Origin: Priapulus caudatus
Lineage: Eukaryota; Priapulida; Priapulimorpha; Priapulimorphida; Priapulidae
Direction of reading: 5' to 3'
Assembly (NCBI RefSeq): GCF_000485595.1
Contig: NW_014577551.1
Location: 67,171 to 103,742, forward strand
Length of the DNA stretch: 36,572 bases
How positions within the stretch are numbered: position 1 is the stretch's first letter; each line of letters starts with the position of its first letter. The notes beneath the pieces are model-generated. The model had not been told where the DNA came from. It searched no databases and saw nothing but the letters and a program-made list of their open reading frames with translations. The translations under genes were made by a program, and so were the position numbers. This document shows, piece after piece, positions 27,625 to 36,572 of this stretch.

Positions 27625-27945
27625 ATCATTACCTCCGCCAGGGGCGTGGCGGAGGTTATGTTTTCACCGTCGTGCCATATTGAGTGTGTGTTGTGTGTGT
27701 GTGTGTGTGTGTACCATTGCACGTTTCAGTTCACCTTCCGCTTAGGTGCCGCTGGCTGTAGACTTACAAACACGCAACCACAGTCCTCCCCCACCTGCAC
27801 GCTCGCACTATCCGGATCTCAATTAATTATTTAATTAATTAATTAATTAATTTTCCACTTAATTAATTAATTAAATAAAAAAATTTAGCATTGAGAGATT
27901 CAGCTGCTGGCGGAGGTCTGTGCTCTCCGAGTGCTCTAGTTATGC
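27625..27945 (-). repeat. Inverted copy of the CTCCGCC/TTAATTAA repeat
   Basis: The reverse complement of 27810-27945 matches 25988-26110 (AGCACTCGGAGAGCACAGAC and the AATTAATT tract). A second CCTCCGCC-GGGGCGTGGCGGAGG hairpin lies at 27631-27657. The two copies could be ends of one 1.96-kb element (25988-27945) or independent insertions; no clear TSD was found. Confidence 0.6.
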
Positions 27946-28042
27946 TCTCAAATGCACTTGAATGAAATGAAAGCTGGCAAAAAAAGGGAAAGAAGCAATC
28001 GTTGACGCACTATCAACACAATAAAAAGGTTCTCACTTCACA

Positions 28043-28074
28043 AACACACACACACAACGCACAACACACACACA

Positions 28075-28116
<42 letters not shown>

Positions 28117-28118
28117 CT
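28043..28118. repeat. (CA)n microsatellite
   Basis: An ACACAC tract with a few interruptions. Confidence 0.95.
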
Positions 28119-28396
28119 TACACTTACACACAAAATCATGGTGATCCAAAATTCGTGGACGGGGACATGTCCCCCTGTCCCCCTGAATTTGCGCTCCTGC
28201 CTACTAGTTAGCAGGGGCCGTACCCGCGGGGGGGGGGGGTTATTTGGTTTCTGTAACCCCCTTGGTTGATTAAAAAACAAAGTACTAGTTTAAACCTAGT
28301 AACATGTTTGGACCTACAGTTTTTACTCGGGTCTTACTCGGTTACATTGGGTTCGATACAATGTATTGTGATACTAAGTGGGTATACATTAACACA

Positions 28397-28891
28397 GGCC
28401 CGTAGTCAGGGGGGGTTCGGGGGGTTCGCAACGAACCCCCCCCCCACTCGATCCCCCCAAGCAAAAAACTTTCTTTTTTGAAAAATTTGGCAAAGAATTT
28501 CACTTCGGGTCGCTCATTTTAGGCTGTTAATAATTGCAAAATCTCCACTCGTGCGGGAGGGTGAAACATGTGCACCCCCTCCCATTACCCCTCCCCGCTC
28601 GTCGCTGCGCTCCCTCGCCTGGTCGACTTACGCGCCCGAGCAGGGGCGTGTACAGGGTGGGCGGGGTCCAGGAGTCCGGACCCCCCCTTGCTTCGGCGCA
28701 GAAAACGATCTGAGGGGTCTAATTTTAAAAATTCTGGGGGAGGGCCCCCACACCCCCTTCGCGCGTGCTCGCAACTTTGGCGTACGGTTCGACGCCCCCC
28801 CCACCTGGTTACAAATCCTGTACACGCCCTGCCGAGCAAATTGCCACATTGAAAAACGAAGCCCCCCCCCAATATAAAGCTGGCTACGGGC
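28397..28891. mobile_element. Middle TIR-like element (about 495 bp)
   Basis: The ends are GCCCGTAGTCAGG and GCTGGCTACGGGC (inverted, imperfect). C/G homopolymer runs lie next to both ends. No TSD was identified. It is interrupted by the MITE at 28641-28831. Confidence 0.6.
28641..28831 (+). mobile_element. MITE (191 bp) with CAGGGGCGTGTACAGG ends and 5-bp TSD
   Basis: TIRs CAGGGGCGTGTACAGG and CCTGTACACGCCCTG; TSD CCGAG at 28636-28640 and 28832-28836. It is complete and non-coding, and a degraded inverted copy lies at 26930-27118. Confidence 0.82.
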
Positions 28892-29457
28892 TGTAACAGG
28901 TGTCAACTAGTCAAATTTAATGGGTAAAGTTAACTTTTTGCTTAGTAACCATTAAAATGTAATTATAACTTTTTTTAATAGACTAAGCACTCATTTGATG
29001 GTTTGTAAACTACTGAAACACTCTACTACTGTAACAGTTTTAGTTAACACTATAATTTCAGAGTCACAGGTCATCATCCTAGTATCTAGATTGGATGGAT
29101 CACACCACGGAGATAATTAGTCATAATTCCCAACACCAGAGACGAGTTAGATTAGATTAGCTAGATGTTACAAATCTCATTTTATTTTATTGATGTTAAT
29201 ATTGTTATGGTGATATACACTGTTTTTTGTATGAATTCAACAAACAATTGAAGTGAACTAGATGCCAGGAAATAACATCTAAGCATGTTAAAAAACCCAA
29301 AAAAAATTGGCCGGACTCTCCCCCCACTCACCGCTTCGCGGCTCGGGGCGAAGCTTCGCATCGCCATTTTGTAACCCCCCTCTGCCAAACCCCTGGGTAC
29401 GGCCCTGAGTTAGGTAAGGTGTGAGCAATAACGCAAAGCACGACGCTACACTATAAT

Positions 29458-29495
29458 CAGGAGTGGATAATAGATGTCTCTATTATCCACTCCTG
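29458..29495. mobile_element. Mini-palindrome copy 9 (38 bp)
   Basis: The same 16-bp arm as copy 7 (CAGGAGTGGATAATAG) with a 6-base loop. Direct repeats TATAAT lie at 29452-29457 and 29500-29505, with four extra bases CATG before the right repeat, as in copy 3. Confidence 0.75.
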
Positions 29496-29756
29496 CATGT
29501 ATAATCTCGCATAATCTCTGCGTGAGCTTTGGAGGCAGCACGTGGCCGGCGGCGTGCTGCGGTCGCTCACTTGCCTAACTTGGCCACTTGACCTTTAAAA
29601 CGTAAATATTTCAGGCCTATACATGGAAAATATAATGTTTTTTTTATATCCCACGTGTTTATCATTATACTCAGTCTTTGTCCTTACCAAGATTATATGC
29701 ACATAAATGATAATAGATCATGTGATGAAATGATAAAAGATTTGCGTATGAATATA

Positions 29757-29870
29757 CAAAAGGTGAGCGGGTTTTCAAAAAGCGGTTTTGAAAGAGCGGG
29801 TTTTCAAAGAGGTTTGAGCGGGTTGAGCGGGTTTTCAAAGAGCGGGTTTCAAAAAGACTGGTCCGTGGGT
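29757..29870 (+). repeat. GAGCGGGTTTTCAAA minisatellite
   Basis: Short units GAGCGGGTTTTCAAAGA are repeated with variation. Nearby at 30134-30162 there is a separate CTTGTCTT array. The stretch 29876-30500 otherwise shows nothing recognised. Confidence 0.8.
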
Positions 29871-30516
29871 TCGCGCTAGTATCGCTAGATGGGAGGCAAA
29901 CTCCACGACAGATGGCGCTCTCGCTCTGGCTCAATTCACCATCTGTTCAGTTCTGGTATCCAAGGAGCTAAATATAACAAGGAGAGGAAGCGCCGCCATA
30001 TCTGGCCCAAATTTGGGTTCGGCAGAGACCCTAGAACAGATAATGTTCTATTGTCTCTGGGTTCGGTCTGCACAGGCGTTTCACCTGATTATGGTGCATA
30101 GAAGGCGCCCTTGAGGCGAACAGCACACAGCCTTGTCTTCTTGTCTTCTTGTCTTCTTGTCCGCTTCCTCTCCTTGCTGGTATCCTGAGTTGTACGAAGG
30201 GGGCGCTGCATGTAGTTTGGATGGGAGGTCCAGGTAGACTGGTTCTCTAAATTTGATCTTCGGTAATAGATATATAAAAACGGAGACGCTCGGAGCTCGT
30301 CTACGGCATTTCCACGCGGCTGATAATGTTTTCATTTTACCTCGGTGATAGTTTTCAATGGGTTGAATGCGCAGATAGGCCTACACGTTGTTAGTTTGCA
30401 CAGATTACACGTTCTTACTAACTTTATCTATTACTTATATCAAAATTACCTTATCGGCAGTAAAGGGCTATCTTTGTTTACTGCGTCCGTTGGCGACCTA
30501 CCGCTGGCGCGCAACT

Positions 30517-30670
30517 CTACTGCGCAATTATCTCCAAGAAACGGTCATACATCAAGAGACATGGCATGTGTATATTGACGTTAGTCACAGCCTGGTCGGG
30601 CTACTGCGCAATTAGCGCTAGAACTATAGCCCTAGGCCTATTGGCTATAGTTCTAGAGCTACTGCGCAAT
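30517..30670 (+). promoter_or_regulatory. Three CTACTGCGCAAT motifs and a 14-bp hairpin upstream of the hydrolase gene
   Basis: CTACTGCGCAATTA is at 30517-30530 and 30601-30614, and CTACTGCGCAAT at 30659-30670. The core TGCGCA resembles half of an NRF1 site, and TGCGCATGC follows at about 30693. Between motif copies two and three lies CTAGAACTATAGCC (30618-30631) paired with its complement (30643-30656). The promoter role is inferred from position. Confidence 0.35.
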
Positions 30671-30712
30671 GTACAAATCTACTACCATATTCTGCGCATG
30701 CCTATTTGCAAG

Positions 30713-31264
30713 TGCGTCCTTCCACGCGAGAGCGTCACGCCGATACGCCGCGCAAAAGTGCGTCCGAGTAGCGTTAGAGTAGCGCCCGATTGCGTTAGAA
30801 CCGCGTGCGAGTGCGAGTAACTGCATGTCCTCGTAAAGGCGGAAGGAAATGACCAAGAACCTCTGTACGTGGAACGTGACCTCGACTAGTAGCAGATCGA
30901 AATTGTTTTCACGGTTAGCAACATTCGCTGGAACACTGTACACACTTCTACTACTAAGCCATTATGTGTCTTTTGGTTTTACATCATGTGCGTTCTTCCA
31001 CGCGAGAGCGTCACGCCGATACGCCGCGCAAAAGTGCGTCCGAGTAGCGTTAGAGTAGCGCCCGATTGCGTTAGAACCGCGTGCGAGTGCGAGTAACTGC
31101 ATGTCCTCGTAAAGGCGGAAGGAAATGACCAAGAACCTCTGTACGTGGAACGTGACCTCGACTAGTAGCAGATCGAAGTTGTTTTCACGGTTAGCAACAT
31201 TCGCTGGAACACTGTACACACTTCTACTACTAAGCCATTATGTGTCTTTTGGTTTTACATCATC
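30713..31264 (+). repeat. Two-copy 276-bp tandem duplication over the LYPLAL1-like 5' end
   Basis: Copies 30713-30988 and 30989-31264 are nearly identical; I see two base differences (C/T near 30718 and A/G near 30903). Each copy holds the same upstream GC-rich 130 bp, the same ATG and the same hydrophobic N-terminal coding region. After copy 1 the frame reads TSCAFFHARASRRYAAQK and stops at 31056-31058. After copy 2 it continues into the hydrolase. Recent duplication or an assembly error (two haplotypes joined) are both possible. Confidence 0.92.
30849..31058 (+). CDS. 69-codon duplicated leader ORF upstream of the hydrolase
   Basis: This frame starts at the copy-1 ATG and encodes the same first 45 residues as the hydrolase, including the hydrophobic segment. 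It then enters copy 2 out of register and ends. If transcribed with the hydrolase it would act as an upstream ORF or make a small membrane peptide. No independent evidence shows it is translated. Confidence 0.35.
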   Translation: MTKNLCTWNVTSTSSRSKLFSRLATFAGTLYTLLLLSHYVSFGFTSCAFFHARASRRYAAQKCVRVALE

Positions 31265-31976
31265 ATCATCATGGATTGTGGAGGCGGATAGGCCTAAACC
31301 TATTTTTCCGCCTACAGTTGTCGCACAGTTAAACGCGAACTTGACGGGTTGTGTCATCTTTCTGCATGGAGTTCATTCGACTGGTCCTACCATGCGCAGA
31401 ACAGTGGCGAAGCTGCTCAGCAATACGTTAATCTTTTCACATATACGTGTGGTGTTTCCAACTGCACCAGTGAGGAAATATACACCAATCGGTCGCGCTA
31501 CTACGGCCTGGTTTGACCGTGAAAAATTGTCGGCGAGTGTTCCAGAAGACGAACAGAGTATTAATGAATCATCGATCTTCCTCACACGGCTGATAGATGC
31601 ACAGGTCAAGGCAGGAATACCCAAACATCGCATCATCGTAGGTGGATTTTCAAGCGGTGGCAGTATGGCTATGCATTTGGCTTACTGTTACCATCCTAAC
31701 GTTGCCGGGGTGTTTTCACTGTCAAGCTTCCATAGTAATGAATCTATGGTGTATGATTGTATTGCCGACAACAGTGAGAACCCGCCTCTATTTCAAGCTC
31801 ATGGATTGAGTGATCGGATCGTGTTATCTGACTGGGGAAAGGAGACCAGTGGTCACGTGCAGAAGCTAGGAGTGGAGAACGTTTTTCACACTTTTCCCGG
31901 ACTTCGGCATGCCATGAAACCGGAGGAATTAAATTTGCTAAAGTCATGGATACTAACTAAACTACCAGACGAATAG
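31125..31976 (+). CDS. LYPLAL1: LYPLAL1-like acyl-protein thioesterase/lysophospholipase with N-terminal membrane segment
   Basis: A single open frame of 283 residues with no intron needed. It is an alpha/beta hydrolase of the LYPLA/APT family. An oxyanion-region FLHG lies at 79-82. The nucleophile elbow G-F-S-S-G is at 174-178 (Ser176) within GGFSSGGSMAMHLAY, as in LYPLAL1. The acid residue is Asp230 in HGLSDRIV and the catalytic His262 lies in LRHAM. Residues about 22-44 (LATFAGTLYTLLLLSHYVSF) form a strong hydrophobic segment that usual cytosolic family members (about 230-240 aa) lack, suggesting a signal anchor or secreted form. Known members hydrolyse acyl thioesters or small esters. ATG at 31125 has G at -3. 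The DNA encoding residues 1-46 is the second copy of a 276-bp tandem duplication, so the mRNA may carry an upstream 69-codon frame. Lack of introns suggests a retrocopy that is still intact, or an intronless lineage. Confidence 0.83.
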   Translation: MTKNLCTWNVTSTSSRSKLFSRLATFAGTLYTLLLLSHYVSFGFTSSSSWIVEADRPKPIFPPTVVAQLNANLTGCVIFLHGVHSTGPTMRRTVAKLLSNTLIFSHIRVVFPTAPVRKYTPIGRATTAWFDREKLSASVPEDEQSINESSIFLTRLIDAQVKAGIPKHRIIVGGFSSGGSMAMHLAYCYHPNVAGVFSLSSFHSNESMVYDCIADNSENPPLFQAHGLSDRIVLSDWGKETSGHVQKLGVENVFHTFPGLRHAMKPEELNLLKSWILTKLPDE

Positions 31977-32025
31977 GCCTTTCATTGAAATCTCGGCCAT
32001 TTATCGAGGATATCATGTCGTGTGT

Positions 32026-32372
32026 TGCTATCCCCCGGGCGTGGAGGGACGGTCACGTGATACAGTTGACGTATACTTAAAAATTATTACTCATCCGGTA
32101 ACCGTAACTCCAACACCTTCAACGCTAACCCTAACACTAAATATATATTTATCGGATTATATTATTTATATAGGGGGTGTGATCCACAAAAATTAATCTA
32201 TGGTGTGGGGACAGAAATCATGATGCAAAAACTCTAACCCTAACCCTAACCCTAATCCTAATCCTAACCCTAACCTAATACTAATACTAATACTAATACT
32301 AATACTAATATTATTAATCCTAATACTAGTGCTGCCACGTTGCGGTGTCCCTTCCACGCCCGGGGGATAGCA
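32026..32372. mobile_element. TIR element (347 bp) carrying telomere-like repeats
   Basis: The left end TGCTATCCCCCGGGCGTGGA and the right end (its reverse complement, 32347-32372) share about 25 bp with one extra base. The interior holds CTAACCCTAACCCTAA repeats decaying into CTAATA repeats (about 32233-32327), plus scattered CTAACCCTAACACTAA near 32127. No clear TSD. Confidence 0.75.
32233..32327. repeat. Interstitial CCCTAA (telomere-type) and CTAATA repeats
   Basis: About eight CCTAA-type units followed by tandem TACTAA units. The CCCTAA/TTAGGG unit is the usual animal telomere repeat. Here it is short, degenerate and enclosed by TIRs, so this is not a chromosome end. Confidence 0.85.
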
Positions 32373-32379
32373 TTACCCT

Positions 32380-33770
32380 ATGATGTCTAGCTCAAATAGT
32401 TTGTGTATGTGTACGTGCGTGTGTGTACCTACACGCATGTGTGTGAACTGCAACAGCTTATACTCTGGTACAAGCTGTGGTATCTCACGTAGATTTGAAA
32501 TGTTTAATCATGGTACTCGGTATTATTAATGGCGCACAAGTGCTCATACCATAGACTAAGAATATCTCTATATATAAATTAATATATGCTATTAGTCATA
32601 TTCTTAGCTCTTAACTATTATCAGGCGTACACGAAATCAGAGATGACCTAATTGTAGGTAGTCCTAATATTATGCACACACGTGTATGTAATACAATTAT
32701 ATTTATAGTTATGTCGTGTCATGAATTGGTCTGGGGGAGTAAGCTTGCTGCCTGGTTTATTCAGTTATAACAGGTACTTGCTACCTGGCAAAAAGTTCAT
32801 TTATAACCATAATTTTACAACAGTGCCATTGCGAAGGGAGGGAGCAATGCCATCAGACCTAGAGACCTACTATTGCATGGCCAATGGAGAATTGCCTATA
32901 GGCAGCAGCTAAGAACGCGAACCGTTTGGCTTTGCACCCCAGGCAAGAAGGGGTATTGGCCCTTTTGTACAGTCTTTGCACATGCTGTACTGGACAATTT
33001 AGCACACCAATGTCATTCATAGACCAGTAGGTACTTGCCTTAACCCTAACCCCAAGCCTGGGTTTGATTCATTAAATTCTATTATTCACTTGAAACGGCG
33101 TGTGTATCGACTATTAGGTCATCTATCTACTGCGTTCTCAATGTTAGTGTAATTCTGCTCCCAAATGTGACCAGGGTACGTAAAAGCATCAAATAACAAA
33201 ACAAATGAAAGAGGGGACTACCTCTCCCATAGTCCCCCCCCACACCCACACACGCGCGCGCGCGCCAACCTTTGGACCCCACATCCCGGGTAATATGTCC
33301 CCTATTTTTCAGCACATAAAATCATTCCTCTTTTAGTTATGTCGTAGATAGGTTACTTGCAGATAATTCGTGTGAATTGACTAGGAAGTCCAAAGACAAT
33401 TGTGGTGCTGGTTCCAGTTAATTAAAAATAATTTCCACGACAGGAAAGCAGAGTCGGCGTTACGTATATTGTTTCCAAATTACCATGTGACGCGGAATAT
33501 ATACTGTAGTTATTTCTGTGGCTGTAGCTATTCTGTTGTGTACCCACACTGATTCTAAATATAAAATCACGTTATATACTTTATGCATTCGTTATTAAAA
33601 AACTTAGATTTGTTTACGAGACAAATATATTAGTGACTAAATATGGTGTTTTGTTCAGTGTTTGATCTTATTCGCACGTAACAATAAACCCACTATTTAG
33701 ATTGTAATAAACATGATAGCAATATATAAACAACATAATAGCTAAGAAGAAACTGCTATACAATATCTTG
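32380..33770. other. Intergenic sequence without recognised genes
   Basis: Short frames only. There is an imperfect hairpin CTAAGAATAT...ATATTCTTAG (about 32557-32607), a CCTTAACCCTAACCCCAA patch at about 33038, and a C-run followed by CACACGCGCGCGCGCG at 33234-33264. Confidence 0.5.
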
Positions 33771-33798
33771 ACCAGAAAATTTATACGTGAAATTATTG

Positions 33799-33892
33799 CG
33801 CGTGTGTGCGCGCGTATGTGCGTGTGTGTATGTGCGTGCGTGCGTGCGTGTGTGTGTGTGTGTTTGTGTGTGTGTGCGCGCGCGCGCCCGTG
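33799..33892. repeat. (GT/GC)n microsatellite
   Basis: GTGTGTGCGCGCGTATGTGC is followed by further GTGCGTGCG and GTGTGTG runs. Confidence 0.93.
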
Positions 33893-34245
33893 TGAGTGCA
33901 CCTATCTGTGCGCGCCTGTACTAGAGTAGCTCATGGTGGTTTTGTATGCAAATTTATGTCCAGACCTAAACTCTTCAAGAATCCACTAATTGAAGGTCCA
34001 GGAACAATATTTGGTTGGTAACACATTTCCCACTGACGGCAAAATAGCTTTTTGGGCCACGCCCTTTTCGAGCGAAGTACCATCCACCGTGACTGTATCT
34101 ACGAAACCGTTGGACCTATGAGGTTGCCCGACCACTCAAAATGTGTGCAATGGCCACATTATGGTGGGGGGGGGGTCAGTAATACATTTTCATATCCAAA
34201 AGTTAAGAGTTTTTAAGATAATTGCCAAAAACCTATTTCAGCATG

Positions 34246-36572
34246 TTACGTACTACATTTATTTGGATTTCTACACTTTTTGCCTTTACTACAGCCACAA
34301 AACGTCACACATTTTATGTTCCTTTCTCTGCAAGTGCACGTTTTGGTACTCATACATGATGTTGGTCATTTGCATGGAGGGGGCAGGTCATCGGGCCTGC
34401 ACGATACTGGCAGTATCACTGGTGTTATGCCAACATCCGTTGCTTCATATCCATACTGGAGTGGATCTGGTTTGGTGACTGCAGGAGTTGGGGCTTGCAA
34501 CCACATGTTACACTGCAGATATGCTCGCTTTGTGTGTTCTCGTAGCGTTGATGAACAGCACACACGCTGGTTGAAGTCCTGTTCTTTCTTGGAGTTGTGG
34601 TACTGCTCCCATCGATATTCATCGAAAGTGGAACAGTCTGTTTTCTTTAATCCAGACACAAGGAACTTTTCAGCATTGCTTGTTATCTGTGGTGACAGTT
34701 CTTCTACACCAAACCCTTCCAGTAGGGAGAGATCCATGGATGCTTTCAGGCCAGACAGCCTTGGACCCACCTTGCTGGTACTGTCGCAACCGCTGAGAGC
34801 ATGAATGGCTGGCAGACACGACACCAACCCGTTGTCCAGTTGATCAACCAACAGGTGGACTGGTACAGTTTTCTTTGTTTTTCGGTTACCAAGCTTCACA
34901 TACAGCTTTTGTAGTTGCCAGGTTTTGTTGAAGTGGAAGATGAGGTTGACAAAGACATCTGTGTCAGGTGAGTCAACCAAGACTGATTGAACCCCGTGTT
35001 TCACAACACCATCACTAATATGGAACATGATTCTGTCGTCGGCTTCTTCTTGGTTGCTTGAGAGCTCTGTGATCTGTGTTTCAGTGCCAGCTAACAATTT
35101 CCTGCATTCACCCCCATATACTCCTCCAAAGAAGATCTCCTTGTCCGAATCGACATTCTGCAGCATCCACTTGAGGACATACTCCTGCAACCAAACTTTG
35201 TTCAACATTTAGCTCCAGAACATATCAAGATCGACAGGGAGTTTCTGATTGTCAGACCTAATGGTGATAGTGATTTGTTCTGAAGAACTTCTCTGTGCCC
35301 GTTCCATTTGCATGATTGATGTTTTTTGATAAACATCAAAAATAATGTCTATTATTGTGGACTCGGAGCCTGTAGCAAGAATGCTGTTGGAAAGACTCTC
35401 AGCCAATTTCCCGAATGTGTGAAGGCCCATCTTTTTCATCAGTAGTTTACGCACAATTGCCATGAAGTCCACTATTGTCATTTGAGCGTCACTCTTTACA
35501 TTCCTCGTCTCCTGTGGAAATTGACTGACAAGTTCCCTGGCTAAGGAGGCTTTATCAAGCTTCTTCAATTTGATGCCATCTTTACATTCAGTGGTGAGGA
35601 ACTGGGATGTGCTGGTCAATTCATACTTCACGAGTTCTAGCATGCTGTACCCTCTTTCTCTAGCATAGTCAATGTACCTAATCGTTTCTGCAGCATCCTT
35701 TTTCGCCATCGATTTCTTCGCTGTGAACGGAGTATAAGTACGTTTTACGAAAACAGTCTTGCGGTTGGTAGGGATTGTATCATGTAGGTGCTTCTCCTTA
35801 TCCTGAAATCTGGTTTCAACAAAACTTTTGATAACTCTTCTCACCAATTTCCAGGCATTCAAGTAATCCGTCAACAAACTCCTGGGGTATGTCAGCTCCA
35901 GTAGAGATGTTCTGAATTCTGATTCCAGCGCCGAACGGATTGTTGATGGATTTTATGTAATCCAGAAGCCTATTCGCACGAACATGGCAAATCTTCGTAG
36001 AACTTGGATTGAACTCATGGTGTAGGCTCAGTTCACTGTCATCTTTGTCTCCCAAGATACACCATTCCAGCAGCTGTGCCACATTAAGATCTTTCTCATG
36101 CTTTAGGAGATTCCATAATCCTATTGCTTCTTTCTGTCTAGTCATCCCAATGATACCTCCAGCAACCTTGGCGGGTTTATTGTAACACTTCTCGAGTGCC
36201 ATGTCAAATCCTACTGCACTGCATTGTCGGAGAGTGTGGTACATCACCCATCCACCATCTGTAAAGCATCTGTAGATACCCGGGAACTTCCTTTGTATGT
36301 CCAGGCAATCTTCAAGGAACAGCGTACCCCATCTGCTATAGTTTGTCCGGCCAAACCCGAAGAACAAAGGCATGCACCTCGGCACAGCTGAAACGAAAAG
36401 ATGCCAATTGCCTTGTCAAATAGAGTGTGTAAGATATCTCAGGATAGGATACAGCTCATCCAGAAACAAGCTCCAGTACCTCACATTCTCATTACAGGCC
36501 GTTTCTTTCCATTCTGTGAACGACTTCTTCAAGTCTGCATGTAAGATCTTGCTTTCTTCCCAAATCTCTCTG
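34246..36572 (-). pseudogene. Decayed member of a large invertebrate orphan protein family (EEAD...SPDTDV...GCDSTS type), open at right edge
   Basis: One minus-strand reading runs from the window edge to a TAA at 34246-34248, broken by four lesions: in-frame TGA at 36416-36418, a one-base frame change in the A/T run near 35821-35824, in-frame TAA at 35209-35211 and in-frame TGA at 34366-34368. Similarity of style continues across each break. Blocks in order: NVRYWSLFLDELYPIL; a GNWHLF...FFGFGRTNYSRW block; GGIIGMTRQKEAIGLW; a VYQKTSI..ERAQR block; EEADD (35049-35035); VDSPDTDVF (about 34977-34954); ALSGCDSTS (34800-34774); a Cys-rich tail with spacing C-x5-C-x-C-x6-C-x3-C-x-C-x5-C-x5-C. I know this block order from long uncharacterised proteins that are multicopy in invertebrate genomes. 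The spaced acidic motifs recall FEN1/XPG-like (PIN-like) nucleases, which is inference only. Assembly errors could mimic some lesions. Confidence 0.7.

Larger units (their letters stand above)
28212..29407. mobile_element. Outer TIR element (1196 bp) with 6-bp TSD, host of nested insertions
   Basis: TSD AGTTAG lies at 28206-28211 and 29408-29413. The ends are CAGGGGCCGTACCC and GGGTACGGCCCTG. It contains the element at 28397-28891, which itself contains the MITE at 28641-28831. No coding frame is credible. Confidence 0.8.

Noticed and set aside
28551-28906. Several frames of about 90-108 residues
   Set aside because: They overlap in both strands across the nested elements and C-runs; non-coding transposon sequence.
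32233-32327. Chromosome end (telomere)
   Set aside because: Short, degenerate and internal, with an element TIR and a gene on either side.
32552-32613. Hairpin CTAAGAATAT...ATATTCTTAG as a tenth mini-palindrome
   Set aside because: Ends do not match the CAGGAG/CAAGAG signature and no flanking duplication is present.
32721-32912. 63-residue frame starting MNWSGGVSLL
   Set aside because: No family resemblance, splice support or promoter context; treated as chance.

Overview
The window looks like animal nuclear DNA, most likely from a non-vertebrate (probably marine) metazoan. The support is multi-exon genes with GT-AG introns of several kb, two genes of animal or eukaryotic type (a SORL1-like sorting receptor and mitochondrial ribosomal protein L9), a degenerate TTAGGG-type repeat, and very dense small transposons. 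I cannot name the species. There is no bacterial gene organisation, and most long open frames are low-complexity or transposon noise.

Layout. (1) 1-11364, minus strand: the 5' part of a SORL1-like VPS10 receptor gene. Exon 1 is 11364-11065 (signal peptide, propeptide, furin-type site), exon 2 is 8429-8199, exon 3 is 6145-5984 and exon 4 is 1342-1275; the gene then runs off the left edge. All four exons join in frame, and exons 2-4 each carry an Asp-box. The introns hold a 669-base assembly gap, a 62-bp minisatellite, foldback elements, a C-rich block and a cluster of tiny palindromes. (2) 12050-23695, plus strand: a complete seven-exon gene for mitochondrial ribosomal protein L9 (278 aa), head to head with the SORL1-like gene. 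Intron 1 contains a microsatellite and two TIR elements. Intron 3 (7.2 kb) contains a 4.75-kb inverted repeat with purine-rich and pyrimidine-rich minisatellite arms. (3) 24091-29505: nested non-autonomous transposons, many with readable target-site duplications (TSDs). (4) 31125-31976, plus strand: an intronless LYPLAL1-like serine hydrolase with an added N-terminal membrane segment. The DNA encoding that segment is tandemly duplicated (2 x 276 bp). (5) 34246-36572, minus strand, open at the right edge: a decayed copy of a large invertebrate orphan protein family, with three in-frame stops and one frameshift.

The most unusual observation is a family of 31-66 bp palindromic insertions. Their ends resemble CAGGAGT...ACTCCTG, and most are flanked by 7-8 bp TSDs. 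Nine copies are visible (near 864, 1442, 1458, 1603, 2149, 3094, 5481, 11646 and 29458). Stem sequences differ between most copies while pairing is kept, and one copy is inserted inside another with a 7-bp TSD. They look like an extremely small hairpin mobile element whose two arms are kept matched to each other.

Exon boundaries were found by eye from reading frame, splice consensus and remembered family similarity. No alignment or database search was run.
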